A stretch of 64,000 bases of DNA from NCBI RefSeq assembly GCF_028372415.1, contig NC_092872.1:517700224-517764223 (forward strand), given 5' to 3'. This document shows positions 25,010-38,530 of the stretch, piece after piece. This DNA is from Notamacropus eugenii (Eukaryota; Chordata; Mammalia; Diprotodontia; Macropodidae). Position 1 is the first letter of the stretch. Every line of letters starts with the position of its first letter. Position numbers and translations under genes: made by a program. The notes under the pieces were generated by a model that saw only the letters and a program-made list of their open reading frames with translations, searched no databases and was not told the DNA's origin.

Positions 25010-26268
25010 ACCCAAGTTGTCTCCTCCCTTCCAAGGAAGGCAGTCAGAGTTTTATTAATGTAAGATTAAGGAACCTCCTTTTATTAGTGTGGGAATGACT
25101 TAGAACAAAGTTTTGGAACTTTCCGATTCCAAAGTTTTTATTTGCTTTCAAGTTCTGATTCAAAGTTATAAGGTTTTATTTAGGGGATAGAACCTATATC
25201 CTGGGAATTGGTCATACTCTATGTCATATTTTCAAGCATATTGTTATATCTGTGTGAGATATTGTAGAAGACAGAAAAAGATCTTGTTCTCTACCCTCAT
25301 GATGCTCAAAGTCTTATTAAAGAGACATAGGATAGTAGAAAGAGACCTGTATCTGGAGTTAAAAGGACCTGGGTTTGAATCTATTAACCTTGTTCAAAAG
25401 GCTTTCCTGCTTCTGGGCCTAAGTTTAGATGACCTCTCAAGTCCCTTCCATCTTTCGTATTCTGTGTTTAAAGGTACCTTCAAAGTCTAAATCTTCCTCT
25501 GAGCTCATATCACTAGTAGGCAACTTAAGGAGAGGGAGAGCTGTTCTTTCCTTCCTTTGAGCTGTAGGACACAGCACAACCTTTAACCAATGCCCTATTT
25601 GATCCCTGGTACCAAACTGAATTTTTTGACCAGACAACTTGTAATTCTCCCCCATCTCTGAGGCCCTCAGAACCTTTCTAAGCTGATGTAAAAAGGCTTT
25701 TCCTCTTAAACCCCTCATCTTTGCTATTCTTTCTCTCTCAGAGGCCAGAGTTTTCCATTTCCCAACTAAGTAGCATCCCAAGGAGTAGGATTTCCTTCCT
25801 GGAATGAGTGAATCTCTTGTAGTGCAGAAATGTGTTTTTCCTATGGCTGATACAGGTGCCCCTATTTAAAGATAGGTCCATTTCAAGTCCCCATCCATGG
25901 TATTCCATGAGATCAGCTTTCAGTGGGATCATCCTGGAGTAAAAGAGAAGGAAAGCCCTTGTCAAAGTTCTACCTAAAATTATGACTAAGAATTCCCTAG
26001 GAAAAAGGCTGACAAGAGATGTCTAAACCAGGACTCAAACTCAGGTCTCCTGATTCTGAGGCTGGTGCTCTTTCCAATGCATCTAAATAGAGGGGACCCT
26101 TCTCTAAAGCTCCTAGAATGGGACAAGATTAACAGTAGCTCACTGTCTTCTATCAGATTTTGGGTCTGTAGAATTGGTGGGGTATAAATTTAGCCCATAC
26201 TAGATTTAAATCTATGTCACCTTATAAGCTGTGCTATAATGAAGGCCATATTTCATAGGAAACTGGAC

Positions 26269-26480
26269 CAAGGGTTCCTAACCTGGATTGCATGGACCTT
26301 TAAGGATACGTGGAGAGATTTCAGAAGATCTATGAGCCTGTATGGGGAAAAAAATTGCATCTTTATTTTTCAATAACCTCTAATTAAAATTTAACATTTC
26401 CTTCGATTATTTAAAAACATGATACCAAGAAGGGATCCATGAGTTTCACCAGACTGCCAAAAAAAGTTAAGAATTCCTGG
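26269..26480 (+). mobile_element. hAT-type short DNA transposon
   Basis: Ends caagggttcctaacctgg and aagttaagaattcctgg are inverted repeats; the body reads gatttcagaagatctatgag and gcatctttatttttcaataa, a widespread old mammalian hAT pattern. In the distal KCNB1 3' UTR. Confidence 0.65.
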
Positions 26481-28681
26481 GATAGAATAACAGCCTTGGA
26501 TTTTTTTCAGCACATACAGCTAAAAGCTAGAACATCCAAGGTTCCAGCTAAGTCAGTGTCTATGAGGATGAACACAATTCAGCACAATTCAGAATCTATT
26601 TTTCAAGAAAACACCTGTAACTATAAACCATCACCACCTCTTCTTTGTAATAATAATGATGATAATAATTCATGCTTCGGTAATGCTTAAAGATTTACAT
26701 ATTGCTTACCTCACAACAGCCCTGTGAGGTACGTAGTAGAAATAGTTTTGTCCCCATATGTCCATATAAGTGACTTGTCCAGAATCACCGAACTATTCAA
26801 ACAGGTTTATTCTGACTCCAGGTCCAGCACACTTTCCATTACAGCAGTGCTCCTAGAGGCCCTCCTGTCTATTTTAGGAGCCTACGGGAATCTTTTACCT
26901 TGAGGACTTTGTGTGTTTGACAGTGCAGGACAGGAGAACCATTAAAGGGAACACAGATGGGGTTTGGATGGAAGAGAAGTAAATGTCCCTAGTGCAACTG
27001 GGCTTCTCCTTAGAAACCTTAGAACAAAGCTTTAGAACTTTCCCAGAATTTCAAAATTTGGCATTTGATTTCAAGTTATTATTCAAAGTTCTAAAGTCTT
27101 CTTTGGAATGAAATTCTTCTAAGTATTGGTTCATGAGGAGCAAGAGGAAAGTTATCCCAAGCCCAGATCCTTATGCCAGAATGAGTCTCTGCTACATGAA
27201 AATCATCCTAATCTTTAACCAGCCTAATTAGGCCCTTTTGGATTGGAATTCTGACCCCACATGTATTTGCTCAGCAACAAAACCATGCTGGGTACTCAAT
27301 GGTCAGCATTCCCTCCCCTTGCGGCATTCACCAGCCTCCCTGTACCCTCCTCAGAGTATGCTTTGCTCATTTTTTAGGGATCAAACAAATAAAACTTGAC
27401 CTTAGTTGGGCCAGTGACCACTAGGGAAGGGGAGAGAGCTTGGGGCTGGGGACTATGTCACTCCCTAATGCCCTTGAGCCAAATTATCTGCAGGCTTTAT
27501 GCCTGACTCAGATTGGAGCCAGATCAACGCAGGACCTCCAAGTAGAGGAATCAGGAGTGGCACCAACCAGCTGCCGTGAGGGAAGTGTATACTTCCAGTT
27601 CCAGAATCAGGGTTGTACTTACTGGGAAACCAAAGAGGGATTGTCTCAACTGCAGTCCTTTCTTTCTGGCCTCTCATCTCCAGCTCCTACTTTGTGCACA
27701 GACTCGTACCACATACACTCAGACATACCTGTCTGTCTGTCTGTCTTCGTCCTTCTTTTTTGAAGAAGACCATGCACCCTATCTCCCAAGGGAGATAGAT
27801 TTCAAATAAGGGAAAACCAGCATTTTAAGATTCCCCCACTCTCAAGAATCAAGAGTTCCCTGTTCCTAGATGCAGACATCAGACACAGAAGGCCTACTGA
27901 GGAAAACAGTAAAAAAGGTGATTTCACAGTTCACAAAGCTCTTCCTTCACACAGTCCCCATTGTATAAGATGAGGAAATGGAAAGTCAAAGATGAGCATT
28001 GGCAGAACTGAGACAAAAACCCAGGACCTCTGACTCCCAAGCTAGTGTTCTCTCTTGGAACTCTTCTCTGCAATCCAACTACCCTACCCCTCAAAAAAAA
28101 AACAAAAACAACCCAGGCCAAAGGAAAGAGGGAATCTCTGAGCCCAAACTGGAAAAACTTTTTTGCATAAATGGGAGGCCCAGCCAGATGCAGGACAGCC
28201 AGCTTGTACACCAACTGCCCTATCCTCTCTGCCATAGAGTGAATAGTCCTTCTTCCCATCCCATGCTGATGGCCTAGCTTGAGCCTCTCTCCTCCCCTGG
28301 GCAAGTACACCTCAGCCTCGAATCTCTCCTCCAAGGCCTCCTAAGCCATCCAATGCCACTCTGACTGGGACAGGGAGTGAGCCACCGACATTAGCCATAT
28401 CGATGAGAGCACGTGGTCTCTGTTTTCTTTGGGTAACGTTCATCTAGTCTTTCTTTGTTCCAAGGTTGCTGACCTCTTCGAGCATTTCTGTAAAGGGAAA
28501 AAGAAATGTCACACACACTCACACACAGAGGAAAAGAAACTCGATGTCTTTATATGCATGTAGAGAGATGAAACTGTGATCCTTGTGTGACATTCAGAAA
28601 CTGTACTTATTGTCTTGTAAATTGTGTCCAAATGTCTAAGGGTTTTCCAACCGTGGTCCCTTACTGCAATCTGCGGAATTA

Positions 28682-28687
28682 AATAAA
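28682..28687 (+). promoter_or_regulatory. KCNB1: Poly(A) signal AATAAA, likely distal KCNB1 end
   Basis: AATAAA in ggaattaaataaaaagg, at the end of a unique block (about 28330-28700) that looks unlike the flanking repeats. SINE sequence resumes by about 28870. Cleavage would fall near 28705. Confidence 0.55.
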
Positions 28688-29044
28688 AAGGTATGGAGAA
28701 AACAGTCTTGAACTACTTCATTTGTTCCTGATGGAGCAGGGGTTGGCAAGCTCCAGCCAGCATTTCCCAAATTCCTTCTGCCATAGAACACTTCTGGACT
28801 GGAAATATCCTGACCAAACCAAGAGCTAGAGATAGGATATCATGCCTATCTCAGATAAACCATGGAAGTCCATGTAGGTATGGCATTTTAAGGTTCATAT
28901 ATCATCTCACTGGATCCTGATAACAACCTGATGAGGTGAGTGATGTTATTATCACCCATTTCACAGACAGGAAAACTGAGGCTCAGTACAAGAATCTTTA
29001 TTCGACTTATCCCATGAGATTGATGTGAGGCAAGAGCTTCTCAA

Positions 29045-29135
29045 ATCTTAATGCTAAAATGAACATTAAAAATTGTCTATGTATAATTGGGAAAAAATAA
29101 AATATTATTTCTAAACAAACAAACAAACAAACCTT
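29045..29135 (+). mobile_element. L1 tail fragment
   Basis: aaaattgtctatgtataatt, then gggaaaaaataaaat and an AAAC repeat, matches the last bases of a marsupial L1. It lies inside a minus-oriented CORE-SINE (28.87-29.28 kb). Confidence 0.5.
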
Positions 29136-30000
29136 AATGCACTATTGAAAAATGGCACTCGAAGAGGCTTTTAAGTAACTTGCATGGTCACAAGGCTAGT
29201 GTATGTATCTAAGAGGGAAGCTGAACCCAGGTCTTTCCAACACTAAAGTCCGTGGGCTATCCCCTTTACTTCATTGCTTCTCATTAAAGCAAGATCATAG
29301 AAGTTTGGGAGCAAGGCATGAGGGGAGCCTGGAGCACTTGTGTGTGTCAGACACACCATGTAAGAGGGATCTTCAGTAAGTACAGGGATATGCCTATGAG
29401 ACAGACAGCATTAGAGTGATCTATAAGATGTTATGTCTGAGAGACACCCAAACCCACATAGCCACAATGAGTGGTAGAAGTATATGTTGGAGACAAGATG
29501 TGGGAGATGGGGGTAGGTAGTCACGACTGGGTGGGACAGGGCCTCCACTCAGACAATGCAATTCTGAAAATAGTTAACAGACAGTACTTTATGTGTAGTA
29601 GAGGTTGTCTGGCTTGGTGGATAAGAGGGTCAGCCTTAGAATGAGTTTGGTGTCACTCTGACACATCCGGGCTGTGTGATCCCAGGGAGGTTACTTCACC
29701 CTTAGGGATTCCAGGTGATTCTCTAAAACTAAGTTGAAAAGAAGGTACTGAATTGTATTAGTAGAAAGTTTCCTCACAAGAGACTTCTCTATACCAGTAA
29801 AATCTCAAGTTCTGTCCCTCTTCCTGTCTTTTTACATACATTATCTCATTTGATCCTCACAACAACCCCATGAGGTAGAAGCTATTGTTATCCCCACTCT
29901 ACAGATAAGAAAACTGAGGCTGCCTTGCCTAGGATCCCATAGTTTATAAATAGCTGAGGCAGGATTCAGATTCAGGTCCTTGATATCTGTTCCCTTATCT

Positions 30001-30250
30001 GGGACAGCTAGGGGGTGTAGTAAATAGAGCACCAGGCCTGCAGTCAGGAAGATCTGAGTTTGATTTTGACCTCAAACACTTACTAGCTATGTGACTCTGG
30101 GCAAGTCACTTACCCCTGTTTGCCTCAATTTCCTCATCTGTAAAATGAGATGGGGAAGGAAATGGCAAACCACTCCAGTATCTCTGCCAAGAAAGCCCCA
30201 AATGGGGTCACAAAGAGTCGGAAAAAACTGAAATGATTAAACAACAAAAT
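30001..30250 (+). mobile_element. tRNA-headed SINE, near full length
   Basis: cagctagggggtgtagtaaa head, gtgactctgggcaagtcact, cctcatctgtaaaatgagat, ggcaaaccactccagtatct and gtcacaaagagtcgg end with AACAA tail. Same family as the minus-strand copy at 15.9 kb. Confidence 0.8.
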
Positions 30251-31446
30251 CTTATATGAGTTTCAATACTACTCTGGGTGGGGGCAGGGTGAGGATTTTT
30301 GTCCCCATTTCACAGATGAGACAATGCGATAGCACCATACTAAGAGTAAGGACACCTGGACTCCATTCCTCTCATACTTACTAGCTCTGTGATCATAGAT
30401 CTATCCTTAAACTTATCCTTAACAGGTCTGATGAATTCCTAATGACTAATTCCTCAAAGCAGCATTTTCTGAACTGTGTTCCATGAGGTCAAAATGTTCC
30501 AGGGAGAAGATTTTAAAGTTCCTAAAGGGACTGGGGATTGGAGCAGCTAGAAAACAAAATGAACTTATATTTGAGGCAGCTGGGTTGTATAATGGTCAGA
30601 GCTCTGGGGTCAGTCAGAAAATCCTTAAAATGCTAATGAAAGGTAAATAATTATGGTCAGAAAACAGAAGCCCAGTATGGGGAAGTAATTTGATCAAAAT
30701 CACACAGCCAGCTCGTAACTGCCAGAGACAGCATTCAAATGCAGGTCTTCGAAATGCCACCATTGCCTCCTGTCTTAGCCCTTCTTGGACCCAAGCCTCA
30801 GGCTAATGTTCTAACATTCCCATTATGCTGAACCCACAGTTGAAGTCAGGATTCTTGCCTTATGGTGAAACTGAAAAATCTCTGAAATGGATAGCCTGCT
30901 TTGCATTGACCCTAACTTCCATCCTGCAGTGATTCACTGTGCAAATTCAGCTCAGCTGGTCACACTCACTAGGAAGGCAAATGGTCACTGAGGCCAGGCT
31001 CCCAGTGAATTTGACTGAGGATATAATATCAAAAACAATACATTCATTGAAAAGGCTCTTCCATTCATTACCTCATCAGGTCCTCACAATTCCTCATAAT
31101 AACTCTGTGGTAGAGACAGAGCAAAGATAATTCTTCTCATTTTATAGGAAACAAACTGAGGCTCTAAATGGAAATGTGATGTGCCCAAGTCACACTCACC
31201 AGTAACTGGTGAAGGCAGAATTTAAACCCAGATCTCCTGTATCACTCATATAAGGTTCCTGGCCTTTGTATACAAGATATATTTATATATACATATATAC
31301 ATATACATACATACATATATAGAGATACACAGAGAATACACAATACAAAATATATGGAGAAATTTTACAGTCCTAATCTGGGCATCTGCTTAACCTGGGC
31401 CCAGGCCATCTTCCCAAGAGCAACATATATGGTTCTAAAATCTAGC

Positions 31447-31672
31447 CTAGGAGTTCTTAACCATTTTTTGTGTGTCATAGATGCCTCTGGCAGAATAAGG
31501 TTTCTAAATGCAGTAAAATATATAGGATTACAAAGGAAGTCAATTACATTGAAATAGTTATATATACATATGTATATATAATACAATATATAGTTAATAT
31601 AATATATGTAATGTGTGTATGTATAAACAGCAATTTCACAGATGCCAGGTTAAGAGCTCTTACTCTACGATG
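31447..31672 (+). mobile_element. hAT-type short DNA transposon with AT expansion
   Basis: ctaggagttcttaaccattt at the left and gccaggttaagagctctt at the right. The body contains ggattacaaaggaagtcaat, as in the 5.5 kb copy, and an internal TA/TG-rich expansion at 31560-31620. Confidence 0.6.
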
Positions 31673-34600
31673 AGGCCTGAGGATATTTAACAAGGAAATA
31701 CCCTCCCCACTAGGGTAAGGTTATCTCCCCAAAGCTGGAAAGGTCAAATCATGGAAGGTCACAGGGGTTCCCTCAGGCACCTGTGATCCCTCCCCTCTGA
31801 GAAAGACCCTACTGGATTCCTTCATAGACCACCTGCTCCCACCCCAAAGAACATACTCCATTACCCTCTGTGAAAGACCCCCAGGGTGGGCAATTTAGAA
31901 TCATCTGAACCTCAAAAGGACAGAAGAGTTATGTAGTTCTGGATTTTCATATGTAACGATTTTTTTTTACCAATTCACCAGACAGCATCGCATAGTGAAA
32001 AGAATGACAAACTTAAGAGTCAGGGTACCTGGGTTCTAATTCCAGCTCTAACACTTAGTAGCTACATGACCTTGAGAGAGCCCCCCAACTCATCTGAACC
32101 TCAATTTCTTCATCTATAAAATGGGGTTAATAATACTATACTCGGTTGGGACTATCATGAGGAGAGCTGTTTGTAAACCTCAAAGGCCTATAGAAACAGG
32201 AGCAATTTTTAATATAACTTTTAAAATTCCATTTTCCAGCACTGGTTCCATCCCCCTTCCCAACACTCATCTGTCTGGCCCATCACAATCCTCCCATTGC
32301 CTGCTTCTGGTCCCTTCTCAATTACATGAATAGGGCTGGAAGTCTAAAAGGAGCCATGCCGTCAGGGCTCTGGAGTGGTCTGCACAGCTGTCTTTCCCTC
32401 TCCAGCGGATGTAAGCAGAGAAGAGCAGGTGGACAAATAGATGTACTCCATAGCTCATGGTCTATCTTTGTATTTCCTTCTCTCCTGCTGACCATATGGT
32501 CTCTCATCTCGAAATCCCCCACTGCACATATTAGGATATCGAGTATTTTAACAGCCGGCATTGGGCAGCTCAGCAGCTACTCACTGTTGAAGTTCATTCA
32601 TTCAAACCACCAACACTTTTAAAAATGCCTACTGCACGTGGGCCACACAAAGTGTAGAAGGGAGTTCAAAGTTTGCATAAGACACGGCCCCTGCCTTCAG
32701 GGAGCTTATACTCTAGCAGAGCTATAAGACACAAACACGGACAATTTTAATATACAAGTTAATGTACAAGAGGGATGTGAACAAAGCGACATGCAAGGTG
32801 TTCACTTACTTAGAGGAGACAGGTCTTTACAGATCACTTAAAGCTTCCTGGAGGAAGATGGATTTTAAAGAATGGATGGGCATTCAATAAGTAAAGAGGG
32901 GGAGTAGGAACAGTTAATCTTAATCAATCAGGTTCATGGCTAATTAAACTACCACCAATGAGTAGATCTATTCCCCCATCCCCCACTCCCATCCAGTAGA
33001 ATGCAAAGTCCTTGGAGGTAAGAACTGTCTAATTTTCTCTTTTATCTTGTATATGGTAGGGACTTCTTAAATTCTCGCTAGATTACACTGGATTAGATTT
33101 TTAAAAAAAACAGAAGAATTTTAGAGCTTGAGGGAACTATGGTCATCTTGATTATAAAACTAGCTCACAGGCATATAATATATATAATATAGTATATCTG
33201 TAGCACCCCCTCTATATTAGCTCCCCAACTCAGCAATCACATTCACATATTGGGTCCCTAGAATGAGGCTACTACTCTCAGGTACTAGGGTATGCGGTAA
33301 GTCTACAGTATTAAAAGTCACAAGCCCCTACTGGTGAGTTTCCCCTTAATAGTCAGTCAGTAGACACATTTAATTCAAAGTAGAGGCATTTACTAAAATG
33401 GTGTAGTATGAAGAGTGGCTATACAGTGCCTAATATAAAGTAGATACTTAATTTTTGTTGATTGAAGTAGAAAAGCATTCCTCACATAAACTTGAGTTGT
33501 ATTTTTCCATAAACACACAGAATTCTTGGGAAGAGTGATCATAAACTTAGAGTGACATGGCAGTAAAACTTATATGTAAATCTATATGTAAGAAAGGCAT
33601 ATAATGTGCCAATGCATGTGACCTATAACCCTTTCTCTTCTCGTGGAGTTCTCACATTGTTCTTTCTTAGGGGCAGCATTACCACCAGGTGGCTCAATCA
33701 GTTGGTCTGCCTTCATGTGCTCCTGCCCATAACGTAACTCTTGACTGCCAGAACTAGTTCTCTCGTGAATCCATGCTCAGCCCCTTTCTCTGCTTCCAGA
33801 CATCTCACTCACTGAATTTGTTTCCTGCCTAGAATGATGCCCCTCACTGTCTGGGTCTCCATTTGGCAAGTGTGCCTCTGCTTCTGGCTGAATGCATCTC
33901 CAACTACACCTCAGACTCTCTACAAACAGACAAACTCTTCAGCTGTTGACTGTCTGATAAGAACCAGCTGGGAGGTAGCTAATCTTTTGTTCAGCCAATG
34001 ACTAGACTCCTTTCCTAATTCAATCAAAGAAATTGTTCATGTTTCGTAAAAGGATGTAGGGCTATAGACATCTTTATATTTAGTTTTACATTTCCCTATC
34101 TGCCTCTTATTTTCTGTAATTCCATCCAGATTTGGTAAGTTGACTGGTCAGGGTCCAGTTCCTCCGCCTATACATATATTATATTATTTCTTGCCCACAA
34201 CACATTTATGAAGTAGAGAGGTTAGATACTACCACTAGTTTATAGCTCAGGGCATCGAGGCATAAGTTGCATAGCTATGGATTGACTGAAGTGAAAGACT
34301 TGAGGTTCAAACTGAGGTCTTTGGATTCCAAATCCAATACTTTCTAATCCAGTCAATCCGACTAATATTCATGTGCAAGGTCTTGTGCTTTGTCCTGGGA
34401 GATACAAAAGCAACAGTTACTGTTCTCAATGACCTTATAGTCTAAATGGAGTGAAGACCAGAGAGACAAATAGCCATTGCGCTGCATTGCCTCTATGCCA
34501 ATAACAATAATGATAAAAATAATAAATAATAATAGCTAGCATTTACATTGCACTTTAAGGTCTACTCATCACTCTGCAAATATTACCTCATTTCATCTTC

Positions 34601-35624
34601 ATAACTTGTGAGGATCAAATGATATAATATTTGGGAGGCATGTAAAATTCCCATTTAAAGAAGAGGAAAGTGAGGCAGAAAGCAATCAAGTGACTTGCCC
34701 AAGTTCACATAGCTAGAAAGTACCTAATGTGAAATTTGAACACAGGTCTTCCTGACTCAAAGTCTCACATTCTACCCATTGTATCACCTACCCCTATAGA
34801 TTTATAGATGTGAAACCTGAGATCTTGAGTGGAGAAGTGACTTCCCCCAGTGTGAATGGCCTAAGGAAGACTTAAATTCAAGCCTTCTCTCTTCCAGCTC
34901 AGGTCTCTTGCTTTTACTTCGTATCCAAGGAATATAGGAAAAAAGTCAAAAAGAGAGAAGTTACTATTCTGATTCCTCTTTTCCCTGGTTCCAGCAACTG
35001 AAAGAAAGGGTTGAAAATATCCCCCTTTGAAACCCAGCTTGATTTGTAGGGAGAGAAATATACTACAGTAAAATACACTCTGGTCTCCCAAGTGGCCCTG
35101 TAATTGGTGCCATGAAAACACAGGGAGGGAGCCAATCACTTAATCGGCAGATGCATTTGCAATGAGCTTTGTGCTAATGAGGAGAAGCAGGGAGTGAAAG
35201 GAAACAGCTCCCTTCTGCAATTGACCCTGCCCGCTGCTCCCCCCACCCCCTGCACTGAGGGGGTCTCTTTGGTTGGTTATTACCAAGCCCTCCTCATCTG
35301 TTTTGCCAAGGGCTGAGCTACCCACGCAAGGCAATTTAACAAATGAAGGAGACTGGATGAACTCAATCAATTCATTCTCTCATAGACCCTTAAAGTCAAA
35401 AGCAAACACAAAATATCAGAAATGGAAGGTACCTAAGAACATAAAATATGAGAGCTGGAAGGAAGGTGAGGACATAGAACATCAAAGCTGGTAAAGAAAC
35501 TTTTGCGTCTATGATCCCATGATCTTAGGGTTCAAACTCCTCTTTTAAAAAATTTTATATTAACATCTGTTTTTGAATCACCTTCATGTCCAAACATTTC
35601 TCTCCTACCTTGGCAGCTAGGAGG

Positions 35625-35865
35625 GTCAGTATATAGAAAGAGCTTTAGGGCTTGAATTAGGAAGACCTGAATTCAAATGTGACCTCAGATACTTACTAGC
35701 TGTGTGACTTTGGGCAAGTCACAACCTCTATCTGCTTCAGTTTCCTCATTTTTAAAAGTGGGAATAATAATTGCACCTATATTGCAAAGTTATTGTGAGG
35801 ATCAAATTAGATAACATTAGCACAATGTCTGTCAAATAATAGATACTTATAAATACTTGTTTTCT
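35625..35865 (+). mobile_element. CORE-SINE
   Basis: gaattaggaagacctgaatt, ctagctgtgtgactttgggc, gaggatcaaattagataaca in family order. Confidence 0.75.
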
Positions 35866-38329
35866 TCCTTCCCGCCTACTCCTCCCTAAAGAGATATCCT
35901 TTGTAAGAAAGAATATTTTTAAATTAAAAAAAGTAAAAAAATAATGTAAAAAATTATTTAAAAAAAGTTCAGCAAAACTAACCACCAACAGATCATTCAA
36001 GTCTGACAGTATATTCAATGTTTCCTACCCATAGCCCCCCACTTCTGCAAAGAAGGGAAGGAGATACATCTTCTCATCTCTTCTCTGGCTCTAATTTTAC
36101 AAAAAAGAAGACTGATGCCCAGAGAGGGGCAGTGAATTATGCCAAATCACTCAGCTAAACAGTGGTTAGTTTGAGTAAGATTAGAACCCAGGTCTATCAG
36201 ACTTTTAGGTTACTACACCTGGCTACCATGATGTCTCTTTGCCACAGTGTACCCTGTTATCCCTTTTAGGTGTCCATTTGTGCTGGCACACACCAAAGTG
36301 ATCAGATGGTCATCCTCCCACACAAAAAAATCTCAGGATTAGAGAGTGAGGACAGTCTGAAGTCATCTATCCTCATCTCTCTGCCTTCTAATGGGAGAGA
36401 GAATCAAGTCCCTATTAATATAGATGAGGGCTGGCAATGACTGGATTTCCAAATGAGTTCAGGAGTTCAAAATCTCCATTTCTGGAAATACAAAGTTTAT
36501 GTAACAAAAATTAAAAGGAAAATTGGAGAAGGATATCATAAATGCCCAGTTTATAGCTAAGTGCTCTAGGTCCCCAGATGGCATGGAAGATAGATGAGAG
36601 AGTGAGCAAGAGCCTGCAGAGACAATAGACAGATAGCAGATACAGTGACAACAGCTGAGTGGCATTGTAGAGAGTGTCCAAGAGAAGGAGCTGGCTCCAG
36701 AGCCGAGGTCTGAACCCTCCCTTTACCATTTACTAGTTAAAATCCTGAGCCTCCAACTCCTTATCTGTAAAATGGGGCTAATGACCTTTATCCATTTACC
36801 TCCCAGACTCCAGTGAGATAATGGATATGAATGCTCTCTTTAAAGGTAATCTGTAGCCTAGGGGCCCACCTCTTCTAAAATTATAGGATCATATATGGAT
36901 TTAGAACTGGTAGAGATCTTAGAAGTCATCAGGTCTAATATCTTTATTTCACAAATGAAGAAAAAAAGGCATATGGAGGTTAAGTGATTTTGCTCAGGGC
37001 CAGGAAACAAAACTTGTAAGTATCTAGTTGCCAGGCATCATGCCAAGGCTTTACAAATATTATCTTATTTGATCCTCACAATAACCCTGCAAAATAACAC
37101 TGATAAGTGTCTGAGAAAGGGATTTGATCTCAGGTCTTCCTGACTCCATACACAGGTCAGGTTAGAGCCTAGGGCTGGTCCCAAAGGTCACTTCTCTTTT
37201 GGTTCATTGTCTCTATCTGGAGTTATTCCTGAAAAAAGTCTCCAAAATAAAGGTTAGGTGTCTCAAGCTTTCCCTAAAGGTAAGTATCAAAGGGTCTAGC
37301 GCCCCTATAGGTACTTAAAGTAGCAATTCATATGGATAGGACAGTCTGTGTCCCCTGGAAAATGCACCAATAACAGCCAAAAAAACTCTTCCTGTTCGTT
37401 GAATTCTAAGTGATTTTTGCCTAAATGGGCCATTTTCCTTTCCCAGGATACCCATCCTCTCCCAAGGGAATTTCCAGAAGTTACCAGGCCCCTGGAGGAG
37501 CTCAACAGCTAATAGCCGAGCCCACAAGCTGGAAAATCACCTTTCCTAGAAACCCAGCCCCGTTAGCCTCTTCTGTTCCCTAAAGGACTCACTCCATCTT
37601 CCCTTCCTCCTCTTCTAGAGGAGATTCCTGGGCCCCATCTCTGTTTGGTTTCCTGTCAAGTCCCCCTTGAACTGTATATGTTAGGCAGCCAATGCTGCCG
37701 GCTCTGATAAACAATGGTGCTTTCTTTGGAAACTTTTAAGCCATTCTGTCTCCAGAAAATGAATGAGTTGTGACAGGTATCTTCACTCAGGACCACAGTG
37801 AGCACGTGAACCCATCTGACCTGAGCCATAGCCCTTTTGACTCCAGTGGGGTTATAGCAAGGCCTACTGTCCACAGTCCCAGAGTTATCCTCATCCTTCT
37901 TCTCTAAGAGAACCAGTCCCATTTTCTGGTTCATCATAATTCAATCGAAAGGGCTCTCTTAACTGCTGGAGGGAAAAAATATTGGCCTGGAAATGGAAGA
38001 CCTGAGTATAATACCCAGTTCTTATTCTGATTAGTTAGTTATGTGATCACAGCCAGATCAATTCCCTCTCTGTACCTCAATTTCCTCATCTATCAAATGG
38101 GTATAATAATATTCTCATAGGGCTGTTGTGAGCAAAATGATATGGGAATGTGAGCTACAATTAGAAGTAGAAAGAGTCTGAGGACCTGGATTCAGATCTC
38201 CAGCTCTGCTAATATTCTACCCATGTGACCTGCTTTTCTCTGGATCTTAGTATTCCTATCCAAAGAGGCCTATTCACTGAATGGGCATTACCTCACTCAA
38301 AGTGAAAATCTGAAAAGCCCCTAGCCCAA

Positions 38330-38530
38330 AAAGGTCAGCCAGGGTCTTCCATTGCATCCCGGGCCATCTCCAGTCATTCTCATGAATATCTGGCCATTAG
38401 ACCCAGATGGCTCAGGAGGAGAAAGTGAACCTTGCACAGCCCTCTCTCACTCAAATCAAAGTCAACTGCAAGTCATATCATCACCTTGATGTCATGGTCC
38501 TCTTCGAGAACAAAGAATAAACACACAACA
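38330..38530 (+). mobile_element. RTE-tailed SINE, 3' half, divergent
   Basis: Same unit as at 51.3 and 60.3 kb, ending gtcatggtcctcttcgagaa and then an ACA-rich tail. More diverged, so probably older. Confidence 0.7.

Larger units (their letters stand above)
23890..26850. repeat. KCNB1: SINEs inside the distal KCNB1 3' UTR
   Basis: Minus: 23890-24115 and 26640-26850. Plus: 24345-24550 and 25330-25480. They sit between the proximal and distal poly(A) signals, so they would be part of the long mRNA if the distal site is used. Confidence 0.6.
18508..28705 (+). other. KCNB1: KCNB1 3' UTR (long, with alternative ends)
   Basis: Non-coding sequence follows the KCNB1 stop. From 18508 to about 23880 there is almost no SINE or LINE sequence, although the rest of the window has one about every kilobase; this fits selection on a long UTR. 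Poly(A) signals stand at 18618, 21224, 22045 and 28682. The last sits in unique sequence (tgcggaattaaataaaaagg) and is the best candidate for the distal end. SINE pieces (23.9, 24.4, 25.3 and 26.7 kb), a hAT remnant (26.27 kb) and a CA repeat have entered the distal half. Human KCNB1 mRNA is known to carry a multi-kilobase 3' UTR. The extent beyond 22.1 kb is inference. Short ORFs in this region are not convincing genes. Confidence 0.6.

Noticed and set aside
33640-34160. Unique block tested as a possible exon or promoter
   Set aside because: No frame longer than about 60 codons, no convincing splice pair and no repeat identity; nothing can be supported.
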